The position numbers and the translations under genes are program-made. Below the pieces are notes generated by a model. It saw only the letters and a program-made list of their open reading frames with translations. It was not told the origin of the DNA and ran no database searches. A DNA stretch of 7,940 nucleotides from Pseudomonadota bacterium (GTDB lineage: Bacteria; Pseudomonadota; Gammaproteobacteria; Halothiobacillales; Halothiobacillaceae): the NCBI GenBank assembly GCA_021795795.1, contig JAJYPA010000372.1, positions 1-7,940 on the forward strand. The letters run 5' to 3'. This document shows, one piece after another, positions 1-6,808 of this stretch. How positions within the stretch are numbered: position 1 is the first letter of the stretch; every line of letters begins with the position of its first letter.

Positions 1-252
1 TTTCTCTGTGTCTCCGATGCCATCACCCATGATCTCCTCAGTCCATGTCCCGGGAGACCATTCTGCACATCTGAAAAATCCAGAATACAACGCCGCTCAG
101 TTACCGCTTACCTTGGGATATCGACACACAAATCCTGGCTAACTGGTGGCCAGAATAAGCAGCCTCACCGTAATGTCCCATAATCCGCCTTCCTGAGTGG
201 CAGAAGAACCCAGCAAAACCGGACCATCTGCCGCTCAGGGTGCCGATCCCAC

Positions 253-277
253 GAGACAGAAGGATGCATTCTGTCTC
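253..277. repeat. Perfect 9-bp inverted repeat (hairpin)
   Basis: GAGACAGAA and TTCTGTCTC are perfect reverse complements separated by a 7-base loop, GGATGCA. Neither strand has a T-tract directly after the stem, so it is not a typical intrinsic terminator. It could be an operator or part of a decayed mobile element end. No gene close by explains it. Confidence 0.6.
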
Positions 278-380
278 AATCCACAATCCATAGGGGACAC
301 CTCATGTTATCCGGTATATCCTCTTGTGACTCCACCGACAGTGCCGCCGACTTTACGTTAACCTCTAAAGGGAGTCCTTT

Positions 381-470
381 ATGGAATTGGAATTAATTGG
401 GGTGAACCACATTTTTGGGAGTAGATTGGACTGGTGGAAATTTCCTATATCGCGTTTTGCACCCTTATAA
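381..470 (+). CDS. Possible 29-codon small ORF, no known function
   Basis: An ATG at 381 follows an AAGGGAG-like Shine-Dalgarno (368-374) at a workable spacing, and the frame runs 29 codons to TAA at 468-470 (begins MELELIGVN, ends RFAPL). I recognise no family. Frames of this length arise by chance in AT-rich DNA; only the ribosome binding site argues for it. Confidence 0.12.
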   Translation: MELELIGVNHIFGSRLDWWKFPISRFAPL

Positions 471-642
471 CACGGAACACAATAATGACCGAAACCAGAT
501 AAAATAATCATTTTTCAACAAAATCTGGGGGAAATTTGGCGGCGGTACAAAGCTAAAACCGATGGACTGCTAGCTCCGAGTATTAACATTTTTACTCCAA
601 TCTTTCAAAATTAGTATCGTGATAAAGACTCTACTCGACAAA

Positions 643-650
643 AATTCAAG
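643..650. repeat. Target-site duplication, left copy
   Basis: AATTCAAG immediately left of the ISL3 element, identical to the 8 bases immediately right of it (1952-1959). Eight bases is the usual duplication length for ISL3-family insertions. An exact match means the element arrived by transposition and neither end has been rearranged since. Confidence 0.95.
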
Positions 651-676
651 GGTTCCTCGTCATTTCAAGTGGGTAG
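651..676 (+). repeat. ISL3 terminal inverted repeat, transposase 3' side
   Basis: Begins GGTTCCTCGTCA and ends AAGTGGGTAG. It pairs with the complement of 1926-1951 at 20 of 26 positions, with conserved outer and inner blocks and most mismatches in the middle. The transposase stop codon (665-667) lies inside this repeat, a compact arrangement. Confidence 0.92.
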
Positions 677-1878
677 CCTGAGATCTAGCTTACCCAAGAT
701 CAGGTAAGCCATATTGATAAAGTTCTTGTGGGTACGGTAACCCCGAGCTTTCGTCTTGGCGGATTGGATGAGGCTATTGAAGCCTTCCAGAATGCCGTTA
801 TTGATTTGGCTCTCAAACCAGCGGAGTACACCATCCCAATGGTTCATGATGGTGTAGGCAACCTTGACGATAGGCGGCAGAGCGCTGGCCTTGGCGTTTT
901 CCAACCAGGCTTTCAAGAGCGCAGCACCCTGATGCGATTTTTGATCGTAAAGATGTCCTGAAAGGTCAGGCGGAACTGGTAGGCCTGTGCCGTCTTGAGG
1001 TGCTGGTCTTTGAGTAATTCCTGCAGCTGTTCTTTCTGCTTCACCTTGAGTTTCCGTTCATTCTTGAGCCAGAGCCAGCGGGTCTTTTTGAGGTCTGGCT
1101 GGGTAAATGCTTCGCTCCTGCGCACAGCGTCCACGGCCTCGTTGACAAGCTTCATGAGGTGGAAACGATCGAAGGTCACCTGGGCACCGGGAAGATGCTC
1201 CTTGGCGCCTTTCTGGAAGGCGGGAGACAGGTCCATGCTGATGTCCGTGACCGCTTGTGCGCTGCCCCCATGGGCTTCGAGGTCTGTGGCAAATCGCTCA
1301 AAGGTGGAGGCGTCCTTGCCGGGGGTGGCAAGCAGCAGTCGCCTAGCCTCCAGATCTACGAAGAGCGTGATGTAGTCATGGCCGCGCCGACTGCTGGTTT
1401 CATCGACGCCGACGGCATGGACATGGGCCATATCCACTCTGGTACGGGCTTCGGGCACATAATGGTCAATCACCCGCCACAGGAGCGTGTCGGTCTCGCC
1501 GACCAGGCGGGCTACCGTCAATACCGGCATCTCCCGCACCAGGGTCATGATTAGCGCTTCAAAGAGCAGGGTGAAACGCGAGCCTTCCCGCGCCCAAGGA
1601 ACAGGGATCTGATGCGCCCCATGCTCCGGGCACATCACACGGGGTACACGGGCGTGGAGATAGGCTTCATGCTGAAAGAAATCCATGTGCAGCCAGGTAT
1701 GTTCACGGGTGTCATGTACCGGACGCTCCTCACCACAGACGGGGCAAGCAAAGCGACTGCCCTTGGGAAAGTTGATGTGCAGATCCAGGCGCTTCTCCTC
1801 CACTTGGAAGGTCACATCGTCCACCAACCACGGCGGTACCAACCCTAACGCCAGAGAAAACAACTCTTCCGGGACCAT
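665..1878 (-). pseudogene. ISL3-family transposase, frameshifted
   Basis: DDE transposase of the ISL3 family that would cut and join the element's own ends. The first segment (1878-913, 321 codons) has a zinc-finger-like region (C45, C48, C83), a helix-turn-helix region and the first two catalytic acids (D159 in GVDETS; D216 in MDLSPAF). It then leaves frame and stops. The rest lies in another frame (916-665) and holds the third catalytic residue, the Glu in ILEGFNS (codon 787-785). Restoring one base near 933 (CGC-ATC to CGC-CAT) gives a smooth NRHQGAALLKAW junction and a protein of about 404 residues, normal for the family. The first segment alone lacks the catalytic Glu and should be inactive. 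Start ATG at 1878-1876 has an AGGAG site 7 bases upstream. A sequencing error or a -1 slip on the A-run (938-942) are alternatives. Confidence 0.92.
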
Positions 1879-1895
1879 CAGCTAACTCCTATTCG

Positions 1896-1919
1896 GGATG
1901 CAATGGAGCCGTTGCATCC
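1896..1919 (-). repeat. Hairpin in the transposase 5' leader
   Basis: GGATGCAA and TTGCATCC are perfect 8-bp reverse complements around an 8-base loop, just upstream of the transposase ribosome binding site (AGGAG, about 1885-1889) and inside the inverted repeat. Leader stem-loops are known in some insertion sequences to limit transposase translation from outside transcripts. Here the stem ends short of the Shine-Dalgarno, so such a role is only inferred. Confidence 0.45.
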
Positions 1920-1925
1920 TACCCC

Positions 1926-1951
1926 CTACCCACTCAATCTGACGAAGAGCC
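1926..1951 (-). repeat. ISL3 terminal inverted repeat, transposase 5' side
   Basis: Read on the minus strand it begins GGCTCTTCGTCAGATT and ends GAGTGGGTAG, matching the repeat at 651-676 in 20 of 26 positions. It is followed on the plus strand by the right copy of the 8-bp target duplication. Confidence 0.92.
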
Positions 1952-1959
1952 AATTCAAG
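1952..1959. repeat. Target-site duplication, right copy
   Basis: AATTCAAG, identical to 643-650. It abuts the palindrome at 1960-1979 that overlaps the creatininase stop codon. Confidence 0.95.
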
Positions 1960-1979
1960 TGATTTTATTTATAAAATCA
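1960..1979 (-). terminator. AT-rich palindrome at the operon's 3' end
   Basis: TGATTTTAT and ATAAAATCA are perfect 9-bp reverse complements around a 2-base centre. The creatininase TGA stop (1979-1977) is part of the stem. Flanking TTCAAG / CTTGAA blocks lengthen it imperfectly. Before the ISL3 insertion, the minus-strand transcript would have met TTTTT about 7 bases after the stem, so it could have been a weak terminator. The insertion now separates the stem from that T-run. The stem is nearly all A/T, so termination is unproven. Confidence 0.35.
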
Positions 1980-2756
1980 GCTTTCTTGAAAAATATGCGT
2001 TAAAGAATCAACAATTCTTTCGACATGTTCGTCAAATAGCAATCGACCATTCTCTAAGCTCGCACCATGCGCCACGGACAGAACACCTGATGCAGGCACA
2101 AAATTCTCCGGCACAGGGGAAATATCGTAAGGTGGAAAACAGGCTGGGCCATCCGATGGGACCTTCTCCATCATAACTAAAGCAGGCTTCAGTAAAAGCA
2201 TCAGCGAGGTCTCCATCAAACTGGCATGCTCAAGTTCAATGCCTGGACAACCATTAGGGAAGACCCGATCAAGCGTCTCTTGCGTGATAAAATCCCAGTA
2301 AGCAAGTCGCACAATTTTAGCATCGGTGATGCCATCGTGGTGCAATTCCCGCAAGGCCATGTCTACTCCTTCCGTCGCCGGAACATAGTTCTCAAAGTGT
2401 CCATTTACTAAAACTAAACGCCTTACTCCAGATTTAATGAGTTGACGTACAACATCACGAACCACCAGTGAAAATGTATTTGCATCCAAGCTAGTAGTTC
2501 CAGGGAATCCCTCACCGCCACCTGTTTTTGGCTGTGAGCGACACCCATAGGGCAAAGCAGGTGCAACAATGCCATTGACCTCACGAGCAACCTGCTCGCA
2601 CACAGCAGTTGGTAGTAACACATCTACGCTGAGCGGCAAATGCGGACCATGTTGCTCTGTCGCGCCTAATGGCAGGAGAACAACAGCTTTATTTTCAATT
2701 TTCTGTTTGAATTCTACCCAGCTTAGATCGGCCATGAAAACACTATCAATCATCAT
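1977..2756 (-). CDS. Creatininase-family amidohydrolase
   Basis: 259-residue cytosolic binuclear-metal hydrolase of the creatininase family. Pseudomonas putida creatininase (about 260 residues), which interconverts creatinine and creatine, aligns by eye along the whole length (shared VDVLLPTAVC, FPGTTSLD, GVRRLVLxNGH, FPPYD). All metal ligands I remember for that enzyme are present at the same numbers: E34 and H36 (TEQHG), D45, H120 and E122 (NGHFEN). W154 and the His of the LEH motif (H177) are also kept. Two pocket positions differ: the active-site Tyr121 is Phe, and the flap Trp174 is Ile (I173). True creatininase activity is therefore likely but not assured; the family also includes other cyclic-amide and ring-opening hydrolases. 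An AAGGAAG site precedes the ATG at 2756-2754; a second ATG follows at once. Last gene of the operon, 29 bp after the second SDR. Confidence 0.9.
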   Translation of the reverse strand: MMIDSVFMADLSWVEFKQKIENKAVVLLPLGATEQHGPHLPLSVDVLLPTAVCEQVAREVNGIVAPALPYGCRSQPKTGGGEGFPGTTSLDANTFSLVVRDVVRQLIKSGVRRLVLVNGHFENYVPATEGVDMALRELHHDGITDAKIVRLAYWDFITQETLDRVFPNGCPGIELEHASLMETSLMLLLKPALVMMEKVPSDGPACFPPYDISPVPENFVPASGVLSVAHGASLENGRLLFDEHVERIVDSLTHIFQES

Positions 2757-2785
2757 TAACTTCCTTATCTATTTAGACTGTAATT

Positions 2786-3544
2786 TTACCATGGTGCCTC
2801 GCCACGATCGACGCAAAACGTTTGTCCTGTTACATTACTTGCAAGCTTTGAGGCAAGAAAAATATAGGCGCCTGCAATATCATATGGCTCCATAATCCCT
2901 GGTAACGCCTGGTTATTTAAGATACTTTCAAGAAGCACTTCTTCTTGTACGCCAGAACGATCGGCCAAACTCGCCAGCGAGCGAAGTGAGCTTTCTGTAC
3001 GTACCCAACCGGGACAAATCGCATTGGCGGTAATCCCACGCGGCCCCAACTCCTTAGCCCAAGTTTTAGTCATACCTATAATGGCGTGTTTTGACGCAAC
3101 GTATGCACTGAATAGAGGCTCCCCAATACGCCCCCAAACCGAGGAAGTACTAATAATTCGTCCTCCTGAAGACATCTTCGGCAACGCTGCGCGAGTAACC
3201 AGAAATGTTCCTGTAACATTTACATCAATGATCCGCCGGAATATTGCCTCATTCTCGGCACTGGAATCTGTGAGGGGTGTTAATCTCTCAAGACCTGCAT
3301 TATTAATTAGTATGTCAATCTGCGGAATAGAAGGCATGAAGGACTGTAAGTCGGCTTCAATCGCAATATCGGCTTGATGACCAGTTACACCAAGCTCTCG
3401 CACGACCCCACTAATTGAATCGTCGTTGGCGACAATGTGCAAATCCGTACCGGTATCACGGAATGCGCGCGCAAGGCCCAGACCAATCCCCCTACTTCCG
3501 CCAGTAATGACGGTTACACGCCCACTGAGGTCAACTTCAATCAT
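2786..3544 (-). CDS. SDR-family NAD(P)-dependent oxidoreductase (second)
   Basis: 252-residue classical short-chain dehydrogenase/reductase, expected to oxidise a secondary alcohol or reduce a ketone. Visible motifs: the nucleotide-binding GGSRGIG (residues 15-21), NNAG (81-84), and the full catalytic tetrad N109 (DVNVTG), S134 or S135 (STSSVWG), Y148 and K152 (YVASK). Acidic residues after the second strand (N40-D41-D42) favour NAD over NADP, as family knowledge suggests. The substrate cannot be told from sequence. Its ATG (3544-3542) overlaps the permease stop in ATGATTGA, indicating translational coupling. It differs enough from the SDR at 5001-5831 that the two are unlikely to be a recent duplication, so they probably act on different steps. 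Confidence 0.92.
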   Translation of the reverse strand: MIEVDLSGRVTVITGGSRGIGLGLARAFRDTGTDLHIVANDDSISGVVRELGVTGHQADIAIEADLQSFMPSIPQIDILINNAGLERLTPLTDSSAENEAIFRRIIDVNVTGTFLVTRAALPKMSSGGRIISTSSVWGRIGEPLFSAYVASKHAIIGMTKTWAKELGPRGITANAICPGWVRTESSLRSLASLADRSGVQEEVLLESILNNQALPGIMEPYDIAGAYIFLASKLASNVTGQTFCVDRGEAPW

Positions 3545-4961
3545 CCGCAGCTCCCATCACAACTCTGTTCTTGTACCGAAGATTACGCTTCTTCATGAAG
3601 GCCAAGATAGTACCAATGACAATAACGGCGGCACCGATATACCAAGCCTCATAAAGATTTCCCGGCGATATTCCAGCGCTGTAGCCGACATACAAGATAA
3701 TGAATATTGAAAATACCGGAAGAATAGAAAGCATAGTAGCTACACCAGCGCTATGCTTCATCCAGAACAGCCTGATCGCAGCGGCCAACATCGAGGCATA
3801 GCTTAAAACTAGAGTTATAGTGACTGCATCATAATAAAAGATAATTTTGGCAAGCGGCTTGATCCAGACCATCAAAATACCAAAAGCAACGATGCTTGCA
3901 ACAGATACAAAAGGCGCCTTGTGTTTGTTTGTTTTGCCAAACATTTCAGGTAAGTGCCCCTCTGAACTCATCCTGTACATCGTCCTTGCACCAGAATTTA
4001 ATGAAATCTGCATTCCAGCGCAGGCTGACGTAACAACAACAAAGAGCGCAATCCAAGAAAGCGATTGTGGCAAATAAATATTTGCTATCGCGGCAATAGG
4101 TCCGCTATTTCCATCTTCAACAATTTGTGCAAGTTTACCAACAGGAACAGCATATTGCCAACCAATAGCTGCTAAACTGTAGATTAAAAAGGCCAAAGAT
4201 AAAACCAGCAAGAGAGATCGCTGCACTGTACGGACTGGGACTTTAGCTTCTTCTATATAATTTATTGCAGAATCAAAATTTGCAAGCATCCAAAGGCCAA
4301 ATAATAAGCCAGCGCCCAGAGATCCCCAACCACCAGCAGCTTTAACAGAATAAAGACTAGCAAATGACAGATTGTGCACTTGCGGGTCAAAAATACCGCA
4401 TAGGCCGAGACCAGACACAACAGTTATCTCAAAAACCAAAAAAAGTCCAGCGATCTTTGCTGTCAGCACTATACCACGTAAGCTAATCAAAAAAAACAAC
4501 AATAACATAGCAGTACCAATGATACGCGCCTGAATATCACCTGCTAAGGAAGGAAATAACGCTTGAATGTATTCTGCTCCTATCACCGCAGTCATGGGCG
4601 CGACTGTCGCAGCCATTACCGTATAGGTCCATCCAAGAACAGTTCCCATGCCAGGATGAAGGAAACGCTCGACATAAGTAAACACACCAGCCGCAGACGG
4701 AGCCTCACGAACCAGATAAACAAGACAAAATGCTAGAATCAACATTGGGAAAAAGTATGCGACAACGATCGCGAGTGGTGCCGCATGTCCCACCATTGCG
4801 TAGAGCACTGACATCGACGATGCTGCTACCCAGGCTGGCGCATTAAAGCCTAGTGCAGCAAGCGTAACGCCATAGGTATTTAAACGACCCTTATTCAGTG
4901 TTGTTGCGACTTCAGTTACCGCACCATGGCGGTCATAACCTATCAGATCTAAGAATCCCAT
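3537..4961 (-). CDS. APC-superfamily amino acid / amine permease
   Basis: 474-residue inner-membrane transporter with about 12 hydrophobic segments. The first (roughly residues 32-55) contains the broken-helix GFNAPAW typical of APC carriers. The segment FDSAINYIEEAKVPVRTVQRS (near residue 230) is the family's helix 6 and following loop, usually seen as an E-E-x-K/x-P-x-R-x-x motif after a substrate-binding helix. The likely role is proton-coupled uptake of the compound the operon degrades, an amino acid, amine or guanidino compound. Specificity is not readable from sequence. Start ATG at 4961-4959 has a clear GGAGAAAG site just upstream. It lies 39 bp after the first SDR and overlaps the second by 8 nt. 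A transporter in the middle of the operon supports an external nutrient rather than an internal metabolite. Confidence 0.92.
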   Translation of the reverse strand: MGFLDLIGYDRHGAVTEVATTLNKGRLNTYGVTLAALGFNAPAWVAASSMSVLYAMVGHAAPLAIVVAYFFPMLILAFCLVYLVREAPSAAGVFTYVERFLHPGMGTVLGWTYTVMAATVAPMTAVIGAEYIQALFPSLAGDIQARIIGTAMLLLFFLISLRGIVLTAKIAGLFLVFEITVVSGLGLCGIFDPQVHNLSFASLYSVKAAGGWGSLGAGLLFGLWMLANFDSAINYIEEAKVPVRTVQRSLLLVLSLAFLIYSLAAIGWQYAVPVGKLAQIVEDGNSGPIAAIANIYLPQSLSWIALFVVVTSACAGMQISLNSGARTMYRMSSEGHLPEMFGKTNKHKAPFVSVASIVAFGILMVWIKPLAKIIFYYDAVTITLVLSYASMLAAAIRLFWMKHSAGVATMLSILPVFSIFIILYVGYSAGISPGNLYEAWYIGAAVIVIGTILAFMKKRNLRYKNRVVMGAADD

Positions 4962-5000
4962 ATCTTTCTCCAGCTAATATTATTTAATTCTTCATAATCT

Positions 5001-5831
5001 TCAACCATTCATTACGCCACCACCGTTTACGCCGATAATTTGACCGGTCATGAATGTCGCCGCGCTTGATGCAAGAAACAAAATCACCTCAGCAATCTCA
5101 GAAGGAGTTCCCAATCTATTTAGTGGGTATAATTTTGCTTCTTCCTCAATATATTCGTTTCCAAGTCGGGCAACCAAAGGTGTCATAATACCTCCTGGTG
5201 CTACACCATTTACCAAAATATTCTGCCCTCCTAATTCTCGTGCGAGACTTTTAGTAAAGGCGATAATCCCACCTTTAGCAGCACTATAATGCGCTAGATT
5301 CTTGCAGCCGATTTGACCAAGATCAGAGGCAATATTTATGATGCGGCCAAATCGTTGGAGACGCATAAGTTTCACCGCCCAACGAGCAAAATAGAACGCT
5401 CCATATAGATGCACCTTGATCATTTTGTCCCACTGTGTATCTGTCATTTCGTTCAGCGGGACTTCATCCAGATATCCAGCATTATTTACCAGGACATCAA
5501 GCCTCTCGATAGAAGCAAAAATTTCTGTAGCCGTTTTCGGATCTGAAACATCACCCGTCCGGATAGTGCAGATGCCTCCCCGTGCCTCAATGTTACTCTT
5601 CAGTACCATAAGGTTAGCTTGGGTTGGCAGGTCGTTTGCAATTATTGCGGCTCCCTCTCGGGCAAAAGCCTCGCAAACAGAAAATCCTATGCCACTCCCA
5701 GCCCCTGTTACCAACACCGTTTTCCCACAGAAACGCCCCCCCTCCTGTGTCTGCTCTTCTTTTAATGCCGCGAGATGCTGCTCATTCGTCATCCATCCCA
5801 AGATTGCATCGAATTCATGTCCGTCATTCAT
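5001..5831 (-). CDS. SDR-family NAD(P)-dependent oxidoreductase (first)
   Basis: Classical short-chain dehydrogenase/reductase, 276 residues from the chosen start. Motifs: TGAGSGIG (42-49), acidic D68 at the end of strand 2 suggesting NAD, NNAG (116-119), and S169, Y182, K186 (YSAAK). The usual tetrad Asn is His here (KVHLYGAF), a change seen in other SDRs such as peroxisomal multifunctional enzyme type 2. The start is uncertain. ATG at 5831 overlaps the ureohydrolase stop in ATGAATGA, exactly mirroring the permease/second-SDR junction, so I prefer it. It leaves about 35 residues before the Rossmann strand, and ATG at 5792 (263 residues) gives a more ordinary SDR length. The longer frame back to 5906 runs inside the ureohydrolase gene and is unlikely. 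Substrate unknown; it probably acts on the alcohol or ketone form of the operon's substrate. Confidence 0.9.
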   Translation of the reverse strand: MNDGHEFDAILGWMTNEQHLAALKEEQTQEGGRFCGKTVLVTGAGSGIGFSVCEAFAREGAAIIANDLPTQANLMVLKSNIEARGGICTIRTGDVSDPKTATEIFASIERLDVLVNNAGYLDEVPLNEMTDTQWDKMIKVHLYGAFYFARWAVKLMRLQRFGRIINIASDLGQIGCKNLAHYSAAKGGIIAFTKSLARELGGQNILVNGVAPGGIMTPLVARLGNEYIEEEAKLYPLNRLGTPSEIAEVILFLASSAATFMTGQIIGVNGGGVMNG

Positions 5832-6798
5832 GACCATATCCAGAGCCGGACTGATGTCGACTTGCAACCAAGCACAAAATCTCAAACATAAGCGTTGCCC
5901 CAACAAGCGCCGTCATGTTCGACATATCGAAAGGAGGAGAAATTTCAACAACATCCGCTCCTATAATGTCTACTCCCTGCAGCCGCCGTAACATCAACTG
6001 CGCTTCACGAGTGGTTAAACCGCCAATTTCTGGCGTGCCAGTTCCAGGTGCCATGGAGGGATCGATTACATCAATATCAAAAGACAGATATACTCTTTCC
6101 TCTCCCGCCACTGCGATCGCCTCGTCCATGATCGCATCCAGACCAGTTGCCATGATATCTTCGATATAGCGTATAGTTACGCCTTGCTCCTTGGCCCATT
6201 GGAGCTCATTAGCATCATAGGAGGAACCACGAATTCCAAGTTGAATAACTCTTTTTGGATCCAACAAACCTTCTTCGATAGCCCTTCGGAAAGGGGTTCC
6301 ATGGGTATAGCGACTACCGCCAAAATAAGAATCATTCGTATCCGAGTGGGCATCAAAGTGAATCAATCCGATAGGCGCTTCCCGGGCCAAAGCACGCAAA
6401 ATAGGCAGGGTGATCAAATGGTCGCCACCCACAGTAATGGGTATGGCACCAGATGATTTTATATCTTTAAAAAAATCCTCGATTAATTGCAAAGAAGTTT
6501 CAATAGAAAACGGATTTGTGGGAGCGTCACCAATGTCAGCGACATTAATAAGATCATATGGAGAAATCCCCGAAGCATGATGCGTCCGTCGAATTAGAGT
6601 TGACTGGTTGCGAACCTCGCGTGGCCCCTGACGAGCTCCTGCGCGATTGGTTGTTCCTCCATCAAATGGCACACCCGTAAGTGCAACATCCAGCCCAATT
6701 GGGGAAGAATACAAGGGAAGTCTCATAAACGTCGCGGGGCCGACGAAACGAGGGGTAACTGCAGCGTCAATAGGCTGCGGCCTCTCAACATAACTCAT
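5824..6798 (-). CDS. Ureohydrolase, guanidinobutyrase/agmatinase-like
   Basis: 324-residue binuclear metal hydrolase of the arginase/agmatinase superfamily; it removes urea from a guanidino group. All ligand motifs are intact: GGDH (H127), DAHSDT (D149, H151, D153), the H166 loop YTHGTPF and SFDIDVIDP (D241, D243). By eye it aligns end to end with P. aeruginosa guanidinobutyrase GbuA (PRF-G-AT-MRLP start, APGTGTPEIGGLTT, VEISPP), closer than to arginase. The same branch includes guanidinopropionase and guanidine or metformin hydrolases, so the substrate is a guanidino compound that cannot be named. First gene of the operon; ATG at 6798 has AAGG 8 bases upstream and gives the normal family length. 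The metal could be Mn or Ni; no HypA/HypB-like nickel chaperone is in the window. It is preceded by a sigma-54 promoter. Confidence 0.92.
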   Translation of the reverse strand: MSYVERPQPIDAAVTPRFVGPATFMRLPLYSSPIGLDVALTGVPFDGGTTNRAGARQGPREVRNQSTLIRRTHHASGISPYDLINVADIGDAPTNPFSIETSLQLIEDFFKDIKSSGAIPITVGGDHLITLPILRALAREAPIGLIHFDAHSDTNDSYFGGSRYTHGTPFRRAIEEGLLDPKRVIQLGIRGSSYDANELQWAKEQGVTIRYIEDIMATGLDAIMDEAIAVAGEERVYLSFDIDVIDPSMAPGTGTPEIGGLTTREAQLMLRRLQGVDIIGADVVEISPPFDMSNMTALVGATLMFEILCLVASRHQSGSGYGHE

Positions 6799-6808
6799 AT
6801 CTGATACC

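Larger units (their letters stand above)
1..642. other. Gene-poor region left of the ISL3 element
   Basis: No reading frame here resembles a protein family I recognise. The longest minus-strand frame (101-286, 61 codons) has no good ribosome binding site and a composition unlike a conserved protein, so I do not call it. The last ~250 bases are AT-rich and look intergenic. Features worth noting inside it are a perfect hairpin at 253-277, a possible transposon edge around 104-111, and a 29-codon plus-strand frame at 381-470. The ISL3 element entered the right end of this stretch, so 1-642 was once contiguous with the 3' end of the creatininase gene at 1977. Confidence 0.6.
651..1951 (-). mobile_element. 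Complete ISL3-family insertion sequence, ISAfe1-like
   Basis: A 1301-bp element bounded by 26-bp imperfect inverted repeats (20 of 26 matching) and by a perfect 8-bp target duplication. It holds a single transposase gene on the minus strand (665-1878). Length, repeat length, duplication length and transposase all fit the ISL3 family. From memory it is closest to ISAfe1 of Acidithiobacillus ferrooxidans (about 1303 bp), which I cannot confirm without a search. It lies directly downstream of the catabolic operon, 17 bp past the creatininase stop codon, and interrupts no visible gene. The transposase is frameshifted, so this copy is probably not autonomous although its ends look usable in trans. 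Confidence 0.93.

Noticed and set aside
92..239. Direct repeat GCCGCTCAG at 92-100 and 231-239
   Set aside because: Nine bases is too short to be significant and the flanks do not extend the match.
1159..1554. Plus-strand frames inside the ISL3 element
   Set aside because: Antisense shadows of the transposase in GC-rich DNA; no recognisable domain.
5001..5906. First SDR starting at 5906 (301 residues)
   Set aside because: This would place 75 bases of the start inside the ureohydrolase gene and give an N-terminus with no SDR similarity; the ATG in the stop/start overlap at 5831 is a better choice.
5416..5991. 191-codon plus-strand frame opposite the ureohydrolase and first SDR
   Set aside because: It is antisense to two well-conserved genes with complete motifs, and its translation shows no family features.
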